Source: Salinibacterium sp. NK8237 (GTDB taxonomy: Bacteria > Actinomycetota > Actinomycetes > Actinomycetales > Microbacteriaceae). From it: DNA of 64,000 nt. Below the pieces are notes generated by a model that was given only the letters and a program-made list of their open reading frames with translations, was not told the origin of the DNA and did not search any database. Within the stretch, counting starts at the first letter, position 1; each line of letters opens with the position of its first letter. Location: NCBI RefSeq assembly GCF_015864955.1, contig NZ_JADYWE010000002.1:562326-626325 (forward strand). The letters run 5' to 3'. Position numbers and translations under genes: made by a program. Of the stretch, positions 1 to 8,340 are shown in pieces.

Positions 1-639
1 CACGTGCTCGCCTACCTCTTTGATCCGCTCGATCGCACGATCGTGTCAGAAACGGCACGCATTCGTGATGGTCGACTTCGTCGCGCCGAACGTATCGTCG
101 AGAAGATCTCTCAGGACTACGACCTGAGTTGGAATGACGTGCTCGCCGAATCGTCAGACGGCACGACGCTCGGGCGCCCGCACATCGCCGACGCGCTCGT
201 GCGCAAAGGCCACGTCGCCAATCGCAGCGCTGCGTTCGAGAGCATCCTGCATTGGCAAGGCGGTTACTACGAGAAGTACTACGCGCCGACTCCGCTCGAG
301 GGTGTGAAGATGATCGTCGCTGCCGGGGGAGTGCCCGTGCTCGCGCATCCGGCCGCCCACGGAAAATATCGGTCAATGGATGACGCGGTGATCCGTGAAC
401 TCGTCGACAACGGTCTCTTCGGGCTTGAGGTTTACCATCGCGACAACACCGACGAAGGCAAAGAGTGGCTGCTGACTGTCGTCAAGAAATTTGGGCTGGA
501 GATCACCGGCTCGAGTGACTATCACGGAGAAGGCAAGCCCAATCGGCTGGCCGAAAACACGACTGACCCCGAAGTGCTCGACAAACTTATTGCCCGTGCG
601 ACCGGTTCGAAGCCGTTCATCGCGGGCACCACTCCCTAA
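1..639 (+). CDS. PHP-domain metal-dependent phosphoesterase (5' truncated)
   Basis: The reading frame is open at base 1, so the gene starts outside the window and about 212 C-terminal residues are seen. The opening residues (HVLAYLFDP) match the strand following the first metal-binding region of PHP proteins of the YciV/RNase AM type. Further on are a conserved LAHP (the metal-ligand His in 'VPVLAHPAAH') and, near the end, GSSDYHGE, the last Asp-x-His metal pair of PHP enzymes. Such proteins hydrolyse phosphodiesters or 3'-phosphonucleotides in the cytoplasm with a polynuclear metal centre. The family assignment is good; the exact substrate cannot be told. It reads toward the aminotransferase gene 60 bp downstream. 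Confidence 0.85.
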   Translation, partial: HVLAYLFDPLDRTIVSETARIRDGRLRRAERIVEKISQDYDLSWNDVLAESSDGTTLGRPHIADALVRKGHVANRSAAFESILHWQGGYYEKYYAPTPLEGVKMIVAAGGVPVLAHPAAHGKYRSMDDAVIRELVDNGLFGLEVYHRDNTDEGKEWLLTVVKKFGLEITGSSDYHGEGKPNRLAENTTDPEVLDKLIARATGSKPFIAGTTP

Positions 640-698
640 CGACTGCGTGGCCCGACCAGGCCAGCGCACACGCATCACCCCGCCGAGTAGGAGACAGC

Positions 699-1871
699 AT
701 GACCAGCAACGCCGAACAGTGGAACGCCCTCACCCCCGAACTCTTGCGCAGCCGCGGCAGCAACAAATGGACGGCACCCGAAGGTGAACTGCTGTGCGCT
801 GGCGTTGCCGAAATGGACTACGGCACCGCCCCCGCCGTGCTCGACGAATGGGCGTCGATCGCTGAGCGCCTCGAGTTCGGGTACCCCGCAGAATCCGTCG
901 CTCTCGAGATGAACGAGGCAACCGCGAAATGGCACCGAGAGCAGTACGGCTGGAACGTGGATGCCGCCGACGTTCACCCGCTCCCTGACGTTCTTAAGGG
1001 GCTCGAGCTCGCCATCCTCGAGTTCAGCAAGCCTGGCGCCCCGGTGATCGTGCCGACCCCCGCCTACATGCCGTTCCTCCTGCTGCCGAAGACCTTCGGT
1101 CGTGAGGTCATTGAGTCGCCCATGCTGCGCGGCGACGACGGCAGCTTCTCGCTCGACCTCGACGACATTGCTCGTCACTTTGCTGCTGGTGCCAACGTGT
1201 TTGTGCTCGCAAACCCGGGCAATCCCACCGGCAAGGTTTTCACGGCTGATGAGTTGTCGGCGCTCGCGGATGTCGCCGATGCTCATGGGGCTCGTGTCTT
1301 CAGCGACGAGATCCACTCGCCGCTCACGCTGTTCGGCACGAAGCACGTGCCGTTGGCCAGTGTCTCGGATGCCGGAGCACGCGTGGCGATCACCGCAACC
1401 AGCACGTCCAAGGCCTTCAATCTGCCCGGGCTCAAGTGTGCGCAAATCATCCTGAGCAACGACGCCGACCGCACGCTGTGGGAAACGATCGGCTGGATGG
1501 CGTCCCACGGTGCCAGCACCCCCGGAATGCGCCTCAACACTGCCGCGTACCTCGGCGGCGAGCCGTGGCTCGGCGAAGTGCGCGAGTACATAGAAGGCAA
1601 CATCGAGTATGCGCGGGCAGCGCTCGCAGAACTGCTGCCGGAGGCACGCATGGCTCCGATGCAAGGCACCTATCTGGCCTGGCTCGACTTGCGGGCCTAC
1701 TCGGGCGAGCCAGAGCTCTCCGAGATGTTGGCGGAGAAGGCGGGCATCCGGGTCAATGGTGGTGTCGGCTACGGTGCGGTGGGCGCCGGTCACATCCGGG
1801 TGAACCTCGCAACGTCGCGCCCCATTCTGGAGCGAATCATCGCGCAGCTCGCTGCGGCGATGACGGCCTAG
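699..1871 (+). CDS. MalY/PatB-type PLP-dependent C-S lyase / aminotransferase
   Basis: A 390-residue fold-type I PLP enzyme. Visible signatures are NPGNPTG (residues about 170-176), SDEIHSPL (the Asp that binds the PLP pyridine nitrogen, followed by the His-Ser-Pro typical of MalY/PatB) and [11 protein letters not shown] with the Schiff-base Lys. Ending in a [11 protein letters not shown]rg motif is normal for the family. MalY/PatB proteins usually cleave cystathionine or cysteine conjugates to a thiol, pyruvate and ammonia; a simple aminotransferase role is the alternative. An AGGAGA-like ribosome site precedes the ATG. The 3' end overlaps the convergent TetR gene by 4 bp. Confidence 0.85.
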   Translation: MTSNAEQWNALTPELLRSRGSNKWTAPEGELLCAGVAEMDYGTAPAVLDEWASIAERLEFGYPAESVALEMNEATAKWHREQYGWNVDAADVHPLPDVLKGLELAILEFSKPGAPVIVPTPAYMPFLLLPKTFGREVIESPMLRGDDGSFSLDLDDIARHFAAGANVFVLANPGNPTGKVFTADELSALADVADAHGARVFSDEIHSPLTLFGTKHVPLASVSDAGARVAITATSTSKAFNLPGLKCAQIILSNDADRTLWETIGWMASHGASTPGMRLNTAAYLGGEPWLGEVREYIEGNIEYARAALAELLPEARMAPMQGTYLAWLDLRAYSGEPELSEMLAEKAGIRVNGGVGYGAVGAGHIRVNLATSRPILERIIAQLAAAMTA

Positions 1872-2572
1872 TCGCTTGCGGCCGCCTCGCCCCAACCCGG
1901 GAGAGGTAGGCGCTGTTCGAGTGAATCGAGGATGAGCTCGAGTCCGACCTCAAATTCGTTGGCATAGCTGTAGCCGGGCAGCATCGCGTGGCCAACGGCC
2001 ATTTCGGTGAGATGCGGAAACTCGCCGGCCGGCATCTCGGTGACGATTCCGTCGGCGACTTCGGCGAGCTCCTCAGCCGTTTCGAAGGGCAGGCTGAGCT
2101 CTTGCAGCACGAAACCGTAGATGTAGCTGTCGAGCGCGGAGAAGGCATGCGCAGCGCCGGCGATAGAAAAACCGCCGGATCGCAGGGCGCCGATGACGGC
2201 ATCGTGGTGGCGAAGCGTCGCAAGACCGGGGTCTCGGCGTGAATCCATGAGCCCGATGGCCCAGCGATGGCGCACGAGCACGTTGCGGGTGGAGACGGCG
2301 CGGTCGTGCATGGCCCGCCGCCATCCGTGTTCGGTGGTGGGGAGTTCGATTTCTCCGAAGACCAGATCGACAAGTCCCGTGAGGATCGCATCCTTGTTGG
2401 GCACGTGGTAGTAAATCGACATCGCTTGTACGCCTATGCGATCGGCAAGTTTGCGCATCGTGAGAGCAGCGGAGCCCTCTGCATCGGCGAGCTCGAGGGC
2501 GGCAGCGAGCACGGATTCGCGCGTGATCGGTGGGCGCTTCTTGGCGGTGCGCGTTCGGCTCTTGTCTGCCAC
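1868..2572 (-). CDS. TetR/AcrR family repressor
   Basis: A 234-residue protein with an N-terminal TetR helix-turn-helix at about residues 18-65: '[22 protein letters not shown]' contains the recognition helix and the typical YYHVPNK end. The C-terminal half resembles the TetR_C class with a helical ligand pocket. It is divergent from the NAD(P)-binding oxidoreductase at 2657, and the 84-bp spacer carries two near-identical inverted repeats over a promoter-like sequence. It is therefore probably an autoregulated repressor of that neighbour. The ligand is unknown. The 3' end overlaps the convergent lyase by 4 bp. Confidence 0.88.
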   Translation of the reverse strand: MADKSRTRTAKKRPPITRESVLAAALELADAEGSAALTMRKLADRIGVQAMSIYYHVPNKDAILTGLVDLVFGEIELPTTEHGWRRAMHDRAVSTRNVLVRHRWAIGLMDSRRDPGLATLRHHDAVIGALRSGGFSIAGAAHAFSALDSYIYGFVLQELSLPFETAEELAEVADGIVTEMPAGEFPHLTEMAVGHAMLPGYSYANEFEVGLELILDSLEQRLPLPGWGEAAASD

Positions 2573-2598
2573 TCGGCTGCTCCTTATCGGACGGGGTG

Positions 2599-2637
2599 TT
2601 GACTATCTTACTTCGTAAGGTAATCTTACGGCGTAAG
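2599..2637. promoter_or_regulatory. Tandem TetR operators over a promoter
   Basis: Two dyads, CTTAC-TTC-GTAAG (2607-2619) and CTTAC-GGC-GTAAG (2625-2637), have identical 5-bp arms and lie 18 bp centre to centre. A -35-like TTGACT sits at 2599-2604 and a -10-like TAATCT at 2621-2626, pointing at the gene that starts at 2657. The operators cover the spacer and the -10, so binding should block transcription. That the adjacent TetR protein binds here is inferred from position only. Confidence 0.75.
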
Positions 2638-2656
2638 GTTCAGTTGAGAGGAAACC

Positions 2657-3394
2657 ATGACCAGCCCCGAAAACACTCGTCCTGCCACCGAGGCAGCACG
2701 CCAGCGCGTCTGCATTGTCGGTATCTCCGGCAAGCTTGGCCAGTATCTGACAGCTCATGCGCTCGAGCGCGGTTACGAAGTTGTGGGCGTGTGTCGCCCT
2801 CAGAGCGTTGCGAAACTCGACCACTTCGGCGATCGCATCACGGTAATACCGGGGGAGACCTCTGACCGCAGCGTCATTGAGCGAGCGGTCGCGGGCTGCA
2901 CCGCCGTATTGACGGTTCTTGCCCCGTGGGGCGTGCGAGATTATTCGTCGCGCACCGCTCAAGCCGTCATGGATTTCGCTCCGGCCGGGGCGCGCCTAAT
3001 CTTCTCGTGCGGCTGGCATGTGCGAGCGAGTGCAGCCGACGTTTATTCGCGACGCTTCCTCGCGACGGTAGCCATCGCATCCTGGCTAGCCAAGGCCGTG
3101 CGCGCCGTCGACATCGCTGACCAGACCCGCGCCGCAGAACAGATCTTCGCGAGCGACACTCGTTGGACGCTCGTGCGAGGGAGCGACCTCGAAGAGGGTG
3201 AGAGCGAAGGGCTGCCCGCGTGGAGCCCGGCGGTCGGTTCGCCGTTGTTGGAGAGCAACCTCACCCGCCGCACCGACTTTGCGCTTTTCATGGTGGAGGC
3301 AATCACCAACGACGCCCTCATCGGCCAAGCGCCTGCGATCGTCGGATGCCGCAGCGAATCTGCCCTCGCGTACGCGTCGGCCGCGCGCGCCTAG
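2657..3394 (+). CDS. NmrA-like NAD(P)-binding oxidoreductase
   Basis: A 245-residue atypical short-chain dehydrogenase of the NmrA / NAD(P)H-binding type. The N-terminal dinucleotide motif reads 'VCIVGISGKLGQYL' (GxxGxxG, residues about 20-30), after a short variable leader. There is no Tyr-x-x-x-Lys catalytic pair, as is common in NmrA-like proteins, so it may be a reductase of quinones or other electrophiles or a redox sensor. An AGAGGAAACC ribosome site precedes the ATG. It is divergent from a TetR gene with tandem operators between them, so it is probably inducible by the TetR ligand. The substrate cannot be inferred. Confidence 0.75.
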   Translation: MTSPENTRPATEAARQRVCIVGISGKLGQYLTAHALERGYEVVGVCRPQSVAKLDHFGDRITVIPGETSDRSVIERAVAGCTAVLTVLAPWGVRDYSSRTAQAVMDFAPAGARLIFSCGWHVRASAADVYSRRFLATVAIASWLAKAVRAVDIADQTRAAEQIFASDTRWTLVRGSDLEEGESEGLPAWSPAVGSPLLESNLTRRTDFALFMVEAITNDALIGQAPAIVGCRSESALAYASAARA

Positions 3395-3450
3395 CTGGCG
3401 CCACGGCCAAGGCCGCGACCGGCGCAGGGCAGTCGTGGGACACTAATCGC

Positions 3451-4404
3451 ATGAGCCTTGTCGAGAACTCAAAGCTGACCATTGTTGGAGCCGGAAGCGT
3501 GGGGGCCAGTGCCGCCTACGCTGCGCTGATCAGAGGGTCTGCCCGCCAGATTGCGCTGTACGACATTGCCACTAAAAAGGTGGATGCCGAAGTGCTTGAC
3601 CTTGCCCACGGCACCCAGTTCACGGGGTCGAGTCAGATCATGGGCGGGAGCGACATCTCGGTCGTGAAGGGCTCGCACGTTGTGGTGATCACCGCTGGCG
3701 CGAAGCAGAATCCCGGCCAATCTCGCATCGAACTTGCTGATGTCAACGCGCGCATTATCGGTTCGATGATGCCGCAGTTGATGGAGGTCGCGCCTGACGC
3801 GATTTATGTCATCGTGACCAACCCCTGTGACGTGCTCACGGTGCTCGCGCAAGAGCAGTCGGGCCTGCCGCCGGAGCGTATTTTTGCGTCTGGCACCGTG
3901 CTCGATACCTCGCGACTGCGCTGGAAGCTTGCCGAGCGCGCTGGCGTCTCACCTTCTAGCGTTCACGCGTCGATCATTGGCGAGCACGGCGACTCAGAGT
4001 TTCCACTGTGGTCACGCGCCACCATCGGTGGCGTGCCAATTCTTGAATGGCAACGCGACGGCCACCCCCGCATGACAGAAGCCGAGCTCGACGACATCGC
4101 TGACGGCGTCCGCAACGCCGCCTACAAGGTGATCGAAGGCAAGGGCGCCACGAACTACGCGATCGGTTTGTCGACCGCTCACATCGTGGAGGCGATCCTC
4201 GGTGACAGGCATTCCGTAATGCCGGTTGCTCCCGTGCTCACGGACTTCCACGGCCTCGACGGTGTTGCGCTTTCGGTGCCCTGCATCGTGAGTGCGTCCG
4301 GCGCAGTGCCGATCAAAGAAACTACCTTTAGCGAGACGGAGCTGCGCCTGCTCACCGAGTCGGCGAACACCCTCCGTGGAGTTGCGGAGTCGCTACGAGC
4401 GTAG
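3451..4404 (+). CDS. ldh: L-lactate dehydrogenase
   Basis: A 317-residue NAD-dependent L-lactate dehydrogenase interconverting pyruvate and lactate in the cytoplasm. The Rossmann motif GAGSVGAS lies at residues 13-20. The substrate loop reads AGAKQNPGQSR; the Gln at the specificity position indicates lactate rather than malate. NPCDVLT (124-130), DTSRLR with D152 and R155, and IGEHGDSE with catalytic H179 are all present. The open frame extends upstream to 3220, but that part is not LDH-like and the ATG at 3451 gives the usual family length. The end overlaps the convergent gene by 12 bp. Confidence 0.95.
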   Translation: MSLVENSKLTIVGAGSVGASAAYAALIRGSARQIALYDIATKKVDAEVLDLAHGTQFTGSSQIMGGSDISVVKGSHVVVITAGAKQNPGQSRIELADVNARIIGSMMPQLMEVAPDAIYVIVTNPCDVLTVLAQEQSGLPPERIFASGTVLDTSRLRWKLAERAGVSPSSVHASIIGEHGDSEFPLWSRATIGGVPILEWQRDGHPRMTEAELDDIADGVRNAAYKVIEGKGATNYAIGLSTAHIVEAILGDRHSVMPVAPVLTDFHGLDGVALSVPCIVSASGAVPIKETTFSETELRLLTESANTLRGVAESLRA

Positions 4405-5148
4405 GAGCGTTGCCAGAAGCGACTTCGGCTTTGCTGGCGCAACCACCGTCGCGACTTCTGCCGAAATGGAGCGGATGTCGGTGGTGTCGCGTTCGATGAG
4501 CATCCGGCAATCGTCGATAGCGCTCTCAAGCAGCGCTTTCAGTCGTTGGTCGGCGCCGGGCGAGCACGCGCAGGCGATACCGATCACTGCGGTTCGGATG
4601 ATCGACTGGGTCATTCGCGTCACATCCCGAGGTCGACGACCTTGACCGTTGCAGGGGCAGTCTGCACTGAACTTGCGCGCCCACGATTCAGCCGCTGGTG
4701 CCTGGGCGAATGCCGAAGCAACCGCATCAGGTAGATCGTCGTCGGGCAGGGTCGAGGGCAAGGGTGCGAGCTTAAGCAACTGCGACTGTGCTGCAAGGAT
4801 GCCAACCGCGAGCGCTCGCTGACGTCCCTCGCTGGCAATCGGCAGCGCTGTCGTCGCCGCCCGCAGCGCGATGCGCAACTCGAGCTGCGGGTCGTCGCTT
4901 GTCACGCCGATCACCGACGGAATGAGCTCGACCAGCTCTGAGCGATGCTGATCAGGAGTGCAGTCGTTGACGAGCCGGGCCAAGAGGGCGAGTGCCGGAT
5001 GAGTGCACGAGGGATGGTCGCTCCACTTTTCGCCCGCGAGGTAGGAGGCGAACTCCATGAAGCAGCCGCCCCGACGGGGAGTGCGATGGCGCCCAGCCGC
5101 GAGAACGGGCATGAAATCTGGTGATGAGTTCTTCTGTTGCACCGGCAT
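4393..5148 (-). CDS. Conserved actinobacterial protein of unknown function
   Basis: A 251-residue soluble protein that I recall as conserved in actinobacteria but without known function. The N-terminal part has 'AAGRHRTPRRGGCFMEFASYLAGE' divided features: a basic GRHRTPRRG stretch, then CFMEFASYLAGE and DHPSCTHPAL, a pattern shared by homologues. A second Cys pair (CPCNG) lies near residue 165 and a CACSPG near 205. There is no signal peptide or membrane segment. A strong AAGGAGG ribosome site precedes the ATG by 7 bases, fixing the start. It is downstream of, and on the same strand as, the DEAD helicase, but a strong terminator separates them. Confidence 0.7.
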   Translation of the reverse strand: MPVQQKNSSPDFMPVLAAGRHRTPRRGGCFMEFASYLAGEKWSDHPSCTHPALALLARLVNDCTPDQHRSELVELIPSVIGVTSDDPQLELRIALRAATTALPIASEGRQRALAVGILAAQSQLLKLAPLPSTLPDDDLPDAVASAFAQAPAAESWARKFSADCPCNGQGRRPRDVTRMTQSIIRTAVIGIACACSPGADQRLKALLESAIDDCRMLIERDTTDIRSISAEVATVVAPAKPKSLLATLLRS

Positions 5149-5283
5149 TGATCTCCTCCTTGGCTACCGCGCGCTGAGGAACATTTTTTCTATTGTGCGC
5201 CTGTTCTGGCGATAAAACCAGAGCTGGTGCGCACCGCATTGAGAGCGTTTATGGGCAGCGGCAGGCGGCGCCGCGCACAACGA

Positions 5284-5312
5284 AGAAAGCCCCACGCGAG
5301 GTGGGGCTTTCT
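5284..5312 (-). terminator. Rho-independent terminator of the DEAD helicase
   Basis: A perfect 12-bp stem (AGAAAGCCCCAC at 5284-5295 with GTGGGGCTTTCT at 5301-5312) with a 5-base loop. It lies 25 bp beyond the helicase stop codon. The stem ends in T-rich bases on either strand. Confidence 0.88.
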
Positions 5313-5336
5313 AATGAATCGGACGAGCGGTGTGCG

Positions 5337-6842
5337 CTACGCGGTCGGAGGCGCAGTCGGTGCGCCTTCGTTTCCGCCACGACGACGACGCGTGCGCTTG
5401 CGACGAGCGGGTGCTCCGCCATCGTGCGTGCCGCCGCCTTCGGGGCGGTTGCTGTCGTCAGTCGCACGGGCGCTGGCTACCGAGCTACCCTCGGTCGATC
5501 GCGAACGGGTGTTGGAGTCAGAACTCGATCCTGAGCCTGAACGCGTGCGGTTGCGAGGAGGGCGCGAAGAGTCAGTTGAACGCTGTGATCCACGGCCACC
5601 GCCTGCGCCTGATCCGGAGCCCGAAGCAGCGCCACTGGTGCGCAGCGACGGAGCGTGCGAGCCAGGAAGGCGGCCCTTGGTTCCCTCAGGAATGTCGAGG
5701 TCGGTGAAGAGGTGGGGGCTCGACGAGTAAGTCTCGGTCGGCTCGGGGATGCCCATTTCGAGCGCCTTGTTGATGTGCGTCCACTTGAGCATGTCAGCCC
5801 AGTCTACGAACGTGACAGCAACACCGGTCTTGCCGGCGCGGCCCGTACGACCTGCGCGGTGCAGGTACGTGTCGTGGTCGTCGGGGATGGTGTGGTTGAT
5901 CACGTGGGTAACGTCGTTGACGTCGATGCCTCGTGCCGCAACATCCGTCGCGATAAGAATGTCTTTCTTGCCAGCCTTGAACGCAGCCATGGCGCGCTCA
6001 CGCTGCTCTTGGTTGAGGTCACCGTGCACGGCAGCAGCGTTGAAGCCGCGGTCGTTCAGCTCTTCAACAAGCTTGGCAGCGGCACGCTTGGTTCGCGTGA
6101 AGACAACCGTCTTGCCGCGACCCTCAGCCTGCAGGATGCGCGCAATGACCTCGTCTTTGTCGAGGTTGTGCGCGCGGTAAACGACGTGCTTGATGTTCTT
6201 CTGCGTCAAGCCCTCGTCGGGGTCGGTGGCGCGGATGTGGATGGGCTTGTTCATGAAGCGACGAGCGAGAGCCACGATCGGGCCGGGCATCGTTGCCGAG
6301 AACAGCATCGTGTGACGAGTGGGAGGCGTCTGAGCGAACAGCTTCTCGATGTCGGCGAGGAATCCGAGGTCGAGCATCTTGTCTGCCTCATCCAAGACCA
6401 TCACCTTGATGTCTTTGAGTGACAGCATGCGCTGGCTGGCGAGGTCGAGCAAACGACCAGGCGTGCCGACGATCACTTGGGCGCCGGCCTTGATCTGTTC
6501 GACCTGACCTTCGTACGCCTTGCCACCGTAAATGGCGGCGACCTTGGTTGAGCGGTTGGATGCTGCGAGCACGAGGTCTTCAGCTACCTGAACACACAGT
6601 TCGCGAGTCGGCACCACGATGAGTGCCTTTACTCCGGGCTCGGGGTCCTTGCCGAGCGACTGCAGCACGGGAAGCCCGAAGCCGAGAGTCTTGCCGGTAC
6701 CGGTCTTAGCTTGACCGATGATGTCCTGGCCTGCGAGGCCCATAGGAATGGTTTGAGTTTGGATCGGGAACGGTTCGATGATGCCCTTGGTGGCAAGAGC
6801 ATCGACCATGTCCTGATCGATATTGAGTTCTGAAAAAGTCAC
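5337..6842 (-). CDS. DEAD-box RNA helicase, RhlE-like
   Basis: A 501-residue ATP-dependent RNA helicase. In order: a Q motif (EPFPIQ, about 23-28), motif I AKTGTGKT (45-52), PTREL, TPGR, DEAD ('VLDEADKML'), SAT, and the C-terminal RecA lobe with ATDVAARGID and HRAGRTGRAG. After about residue 385 the protein becomes a low-complexity Gly/Ser/Arg tail ending in a very basic RRKRTRRRRGG, typical of RNA-binding tails on such helicases. It probably acts in ribosome assembly or RNA turnover, especially in the cold. It is divergent from the ferritin-like gene, an arrangement also seen near Mycobacterium tuberculosis rhlE (Rv3211). Confidence 0.93.
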   Translation of the reverse strand: MTFSELNIDQDMVDALATKGIIEPFPIQTQTIPMGLAGQDIIGQAKTGTGKTLGFGLPVLQSLGKDPEPGVKALIVVPTRELCVQVAEDLVLAASNRSTKVAAIYGGKAYEGQVEQIKAGAQVIVGTPGRLLDLASQRMLSLKDIKVMVLDEADKMLDLGFLADIEKLFAQTPPTRHTMLFSATMPGPIVALARRFMNKPIHIRATDPDEGLTQKNIKHVVYRAHNLDKDEVIARILQAEGRGKTVVFTRTKRAAAKLVEELNDRGFNAAAVHGDLNQEQRERAMAAFKAGKKDILIATDVAARGIDVNDVTHVINHTIPDDHDTYLHRAGRTGRAGKTGVAVTFVDWADMLKWTHINKALEMGIPEPTETYSSSPHLFTDLDIPEGTKGRLPGSHAPSLRTSGAASGSGSGAGGGRGSQRSTDSSRPPRNRTRSGSGSSSDSNTRSRSTEGSSVASARATDDSNRPEGGGTHDGGAPARRKRTRRRRGGNEGAPTAPPTA

Positions 6843-7017
6843 GTATGAAGCCCGTCTAGGTGCGATGCGCCCTTTTTGACCTGGGGCGCGGGACCCCCTC
6901 CTGAGTCGGGGGGATGCCCGCAGTTTAGCGGGTTCCGCTGGGTCGAGGCCGTGAATTGAGGCGGCGAGGCGGGTTGTTGCAACTGCGCAGGGCTCTCACA
7001 CGCTCTAAGCTAGCTGC

Positions 7018-7734
7018 GTGGTTAAGTGGTTTTCGCGCAAGCCAGGTCGCATCGAAGTGCCTCGCCTTCGGTCACGATCTGACACTGCAGCGACCGAAAA
7101 AGTAGCCCTCGCGGAGTTCACTCCCGACATTCTCGACTTCTTGGGGCGCGCAGCATATGTGCAACTCAAGATCTTTGAGAACCTCTCGCGCGTCATCGCC
7201 AACGCCCCGACGACTGCGGCCAAGACTGCAATCGGCAAGGCTGCAGAGCTGTCGCTCTCGAAGCACCGTCAGCTGGTAGACGAGATCACCAAGGCCGGTG
7301 GCTCGCCAGCGGAAGTGATGGATCCCTTTACGGAGTCAGTCGACAGCTTCGAGCGCATTGCTCGTGGCGCAGACTGGTATGAAGCGCTCATCACGGCCTA
7401 CCTGAGCGCCGGATTCTTTGACGACTTCTATGCGCTGCTTGCTGCAGGACTTCCGTCAGAATCCCGCTCGCGTTTGGTCACAATTTTCCGCGGAGAATCC
7501 GGCGAGAAAGTTCTCGCGGAGTACTTGCAGGCAGCGATCGACCAGAACCCTCGCCTCGATTCACGGCTCGCCATGTGGGGCCGTCGTCTCATGGGCGACA
7601 TGATGCTGTTGGCGCGATCGGCGCTCGTCTTCCCTGACCACACGCGCACCACCGAGGCGCAGGTTGAGCCGGTATTCACCGAGCTGATTGCGGCGCACAC
7701 GCGGCGCATGGATGCGCTCGGCCTGACCGCGTAG
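7018..7734 (+). CDS. Ferritin-like (MiaE-related) fold protein
   Basis: A 238-residue, largely helical protein recognised as the ferritin-like / MiaE_2-type family common in actinobacteria next to DUF3107 and adnAB. Acidic and histidine residues that could form a di-iron centre occur on separate helices (FENLSR, LSKHRQLVDE, DWYEALITAYL, HTRRMD). The family is annotated as hydroxylase-like because MiaE hydroxylates a tRNA base, but a function for this branch is not established to my knowledge. The GTG start lies directly after a TAGCTGC stretch without a strong ribosome site. It is convergent with the small membrane protein gene 14 bp away. Confidence 0.72.
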   Translation: MVKWFSRKPGRIEVPRLRSRSDTAATEKVALAEFTPDILDFLGRAAYVQLKIFENLSRVIANAPTTAAKTAIGKAAELSLSKHRQLVDEITKAGGSPAEVMDPFTESVDSFERIARGADWYEALITAYLSAGFFDDFYALLAAGLPSESRSRLVTIFRGESGEKVLAEYLQAAIDQNPRLDSRLAMWGRRLMGDMMLLARSALVFPDHTRTTEAQVEPVFTELIAAHTRRMDALGLTA

Positions 7735-7748
7735 CGAACTGCGTTCAG

Positions 7749-8039
7749 TTAGCTGCGCGAGAGCGTTTCGAAGGCACGCACGTCGGCCGCTTCGCGGTGG
7801 CGCGGCAGACGGATGGCGACAACCAGAGCCACGGCAATGCCCGCAAGCAGGCTAGCCACCCAGATCCAAGTGCCGTCAAAGGTGAGACCGACCCACACGA
7901 GTGCAACCCACACGGTTGCGGTAACCGCAGCACCGACCGCGGGCAGCAGCGCCGCACCGTACATGCCGCGCGACGGCAGCAGGTAGCGGATGATGGTCGC
8001 GAGCGACGCTCCGATGACGGTGACGAAGAGCAGTTCCAC
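7749..8039 (-). CDS. Small integral membrane protein
   Basis: A 96-residue hydrophobic protein with three probable membrane segments (about residues 3-18, 26-51 and 55-76) and a basic cytoplasmic tail (RLPRHRE). It starts with GTG 2 bp after the stop of the DUF3107 gene on the same strand, so the two are probably co-transcribed and translationally coupled. I recognise no named family and infer no function. Confidence 0.62.
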   Translation of the reverse strand: MELLFVTVIGASLATIIRYLLPSRGMYGAALLPAVGAAVTATVWVALVWVGLTFDGTWIWVASLLAGIAVALVVAIRLPRHREAADVRAFETLSRS

Positions 8040-8041
8040 TG

Positions 8042-8266
8042 TTAGGCCACGAATCCGATGCGGCGCGACTCTTCTTCGCCAAGTTCGACGTAAGAGACTG
8101 ACGCGGTTGGAACGATGTAAAGCTTGCCCTTGGCGTCACGCAAGCTCACGTACTTGGCATCCGAGTTCAATGCCTCGGCGATGATGGTCTCGACCTCGCT
8201 CGACGACTGTGCCGACTCGAAGTTGATCTCACGGGGGCTGTTGTTGATACCGATGCTAATGTCCAC
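8042..8266 (-). CDS. DUF3107 family protein
   Basis: A 74-residue protein of the small conserved actinobacterial DUF3107 family (M. tuberculosis TB9.4, Rv3208A, is a member). The typical features are an N-terminal strand MDISIGINNSPREI, a central helix ('EVETIIAEALN') and a C-terminal 'VPTASVSYVELGEEESRRIGF' ending. The family has no established function; its position beside adnAB and the ferritin-like gene is conserved. It is the first gene of a two-gene unit with the downstream membrane protein. Confidence 0.85.
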   Translation of the reverse strand: MDISIGINNSPREINFESAQSSSEVETIIAEALNSDAKYVSLRDAKGKLYIVPTASVSYVELGEEESRRIGFVA

Positions 8267-8340
8267 GACCCAAGATTACGACACAACGGGGCGCGATGAA
8301 TATCACGTTCACTGTCAGCGCATCCCGATAGCGTTGACGC

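Noticed and set aside
675..1895. A 406-codon open frame antisense to the MalY-like gene
   Set aside because: It mirrors the codon structure of the real gene, has no recognisable domain and is rich in Arg/His/Gly as expected of shadow frames in high-GC DNA.
3220..3450. 77-codon N-terminal extension of lactate dehydrogenase
   Set aside because: It overlaps the end of the upstream oxidoreductase gene; LDH homology begins at the ATG at 3451.
5200..5223. The short dyad TCTGG...CCAGA between the DEAD-helicase terminator and the unknown gene as an operator
   Set aside because: Arms of 5 bp only and no regulator gene adjacent; below what can be claimed.
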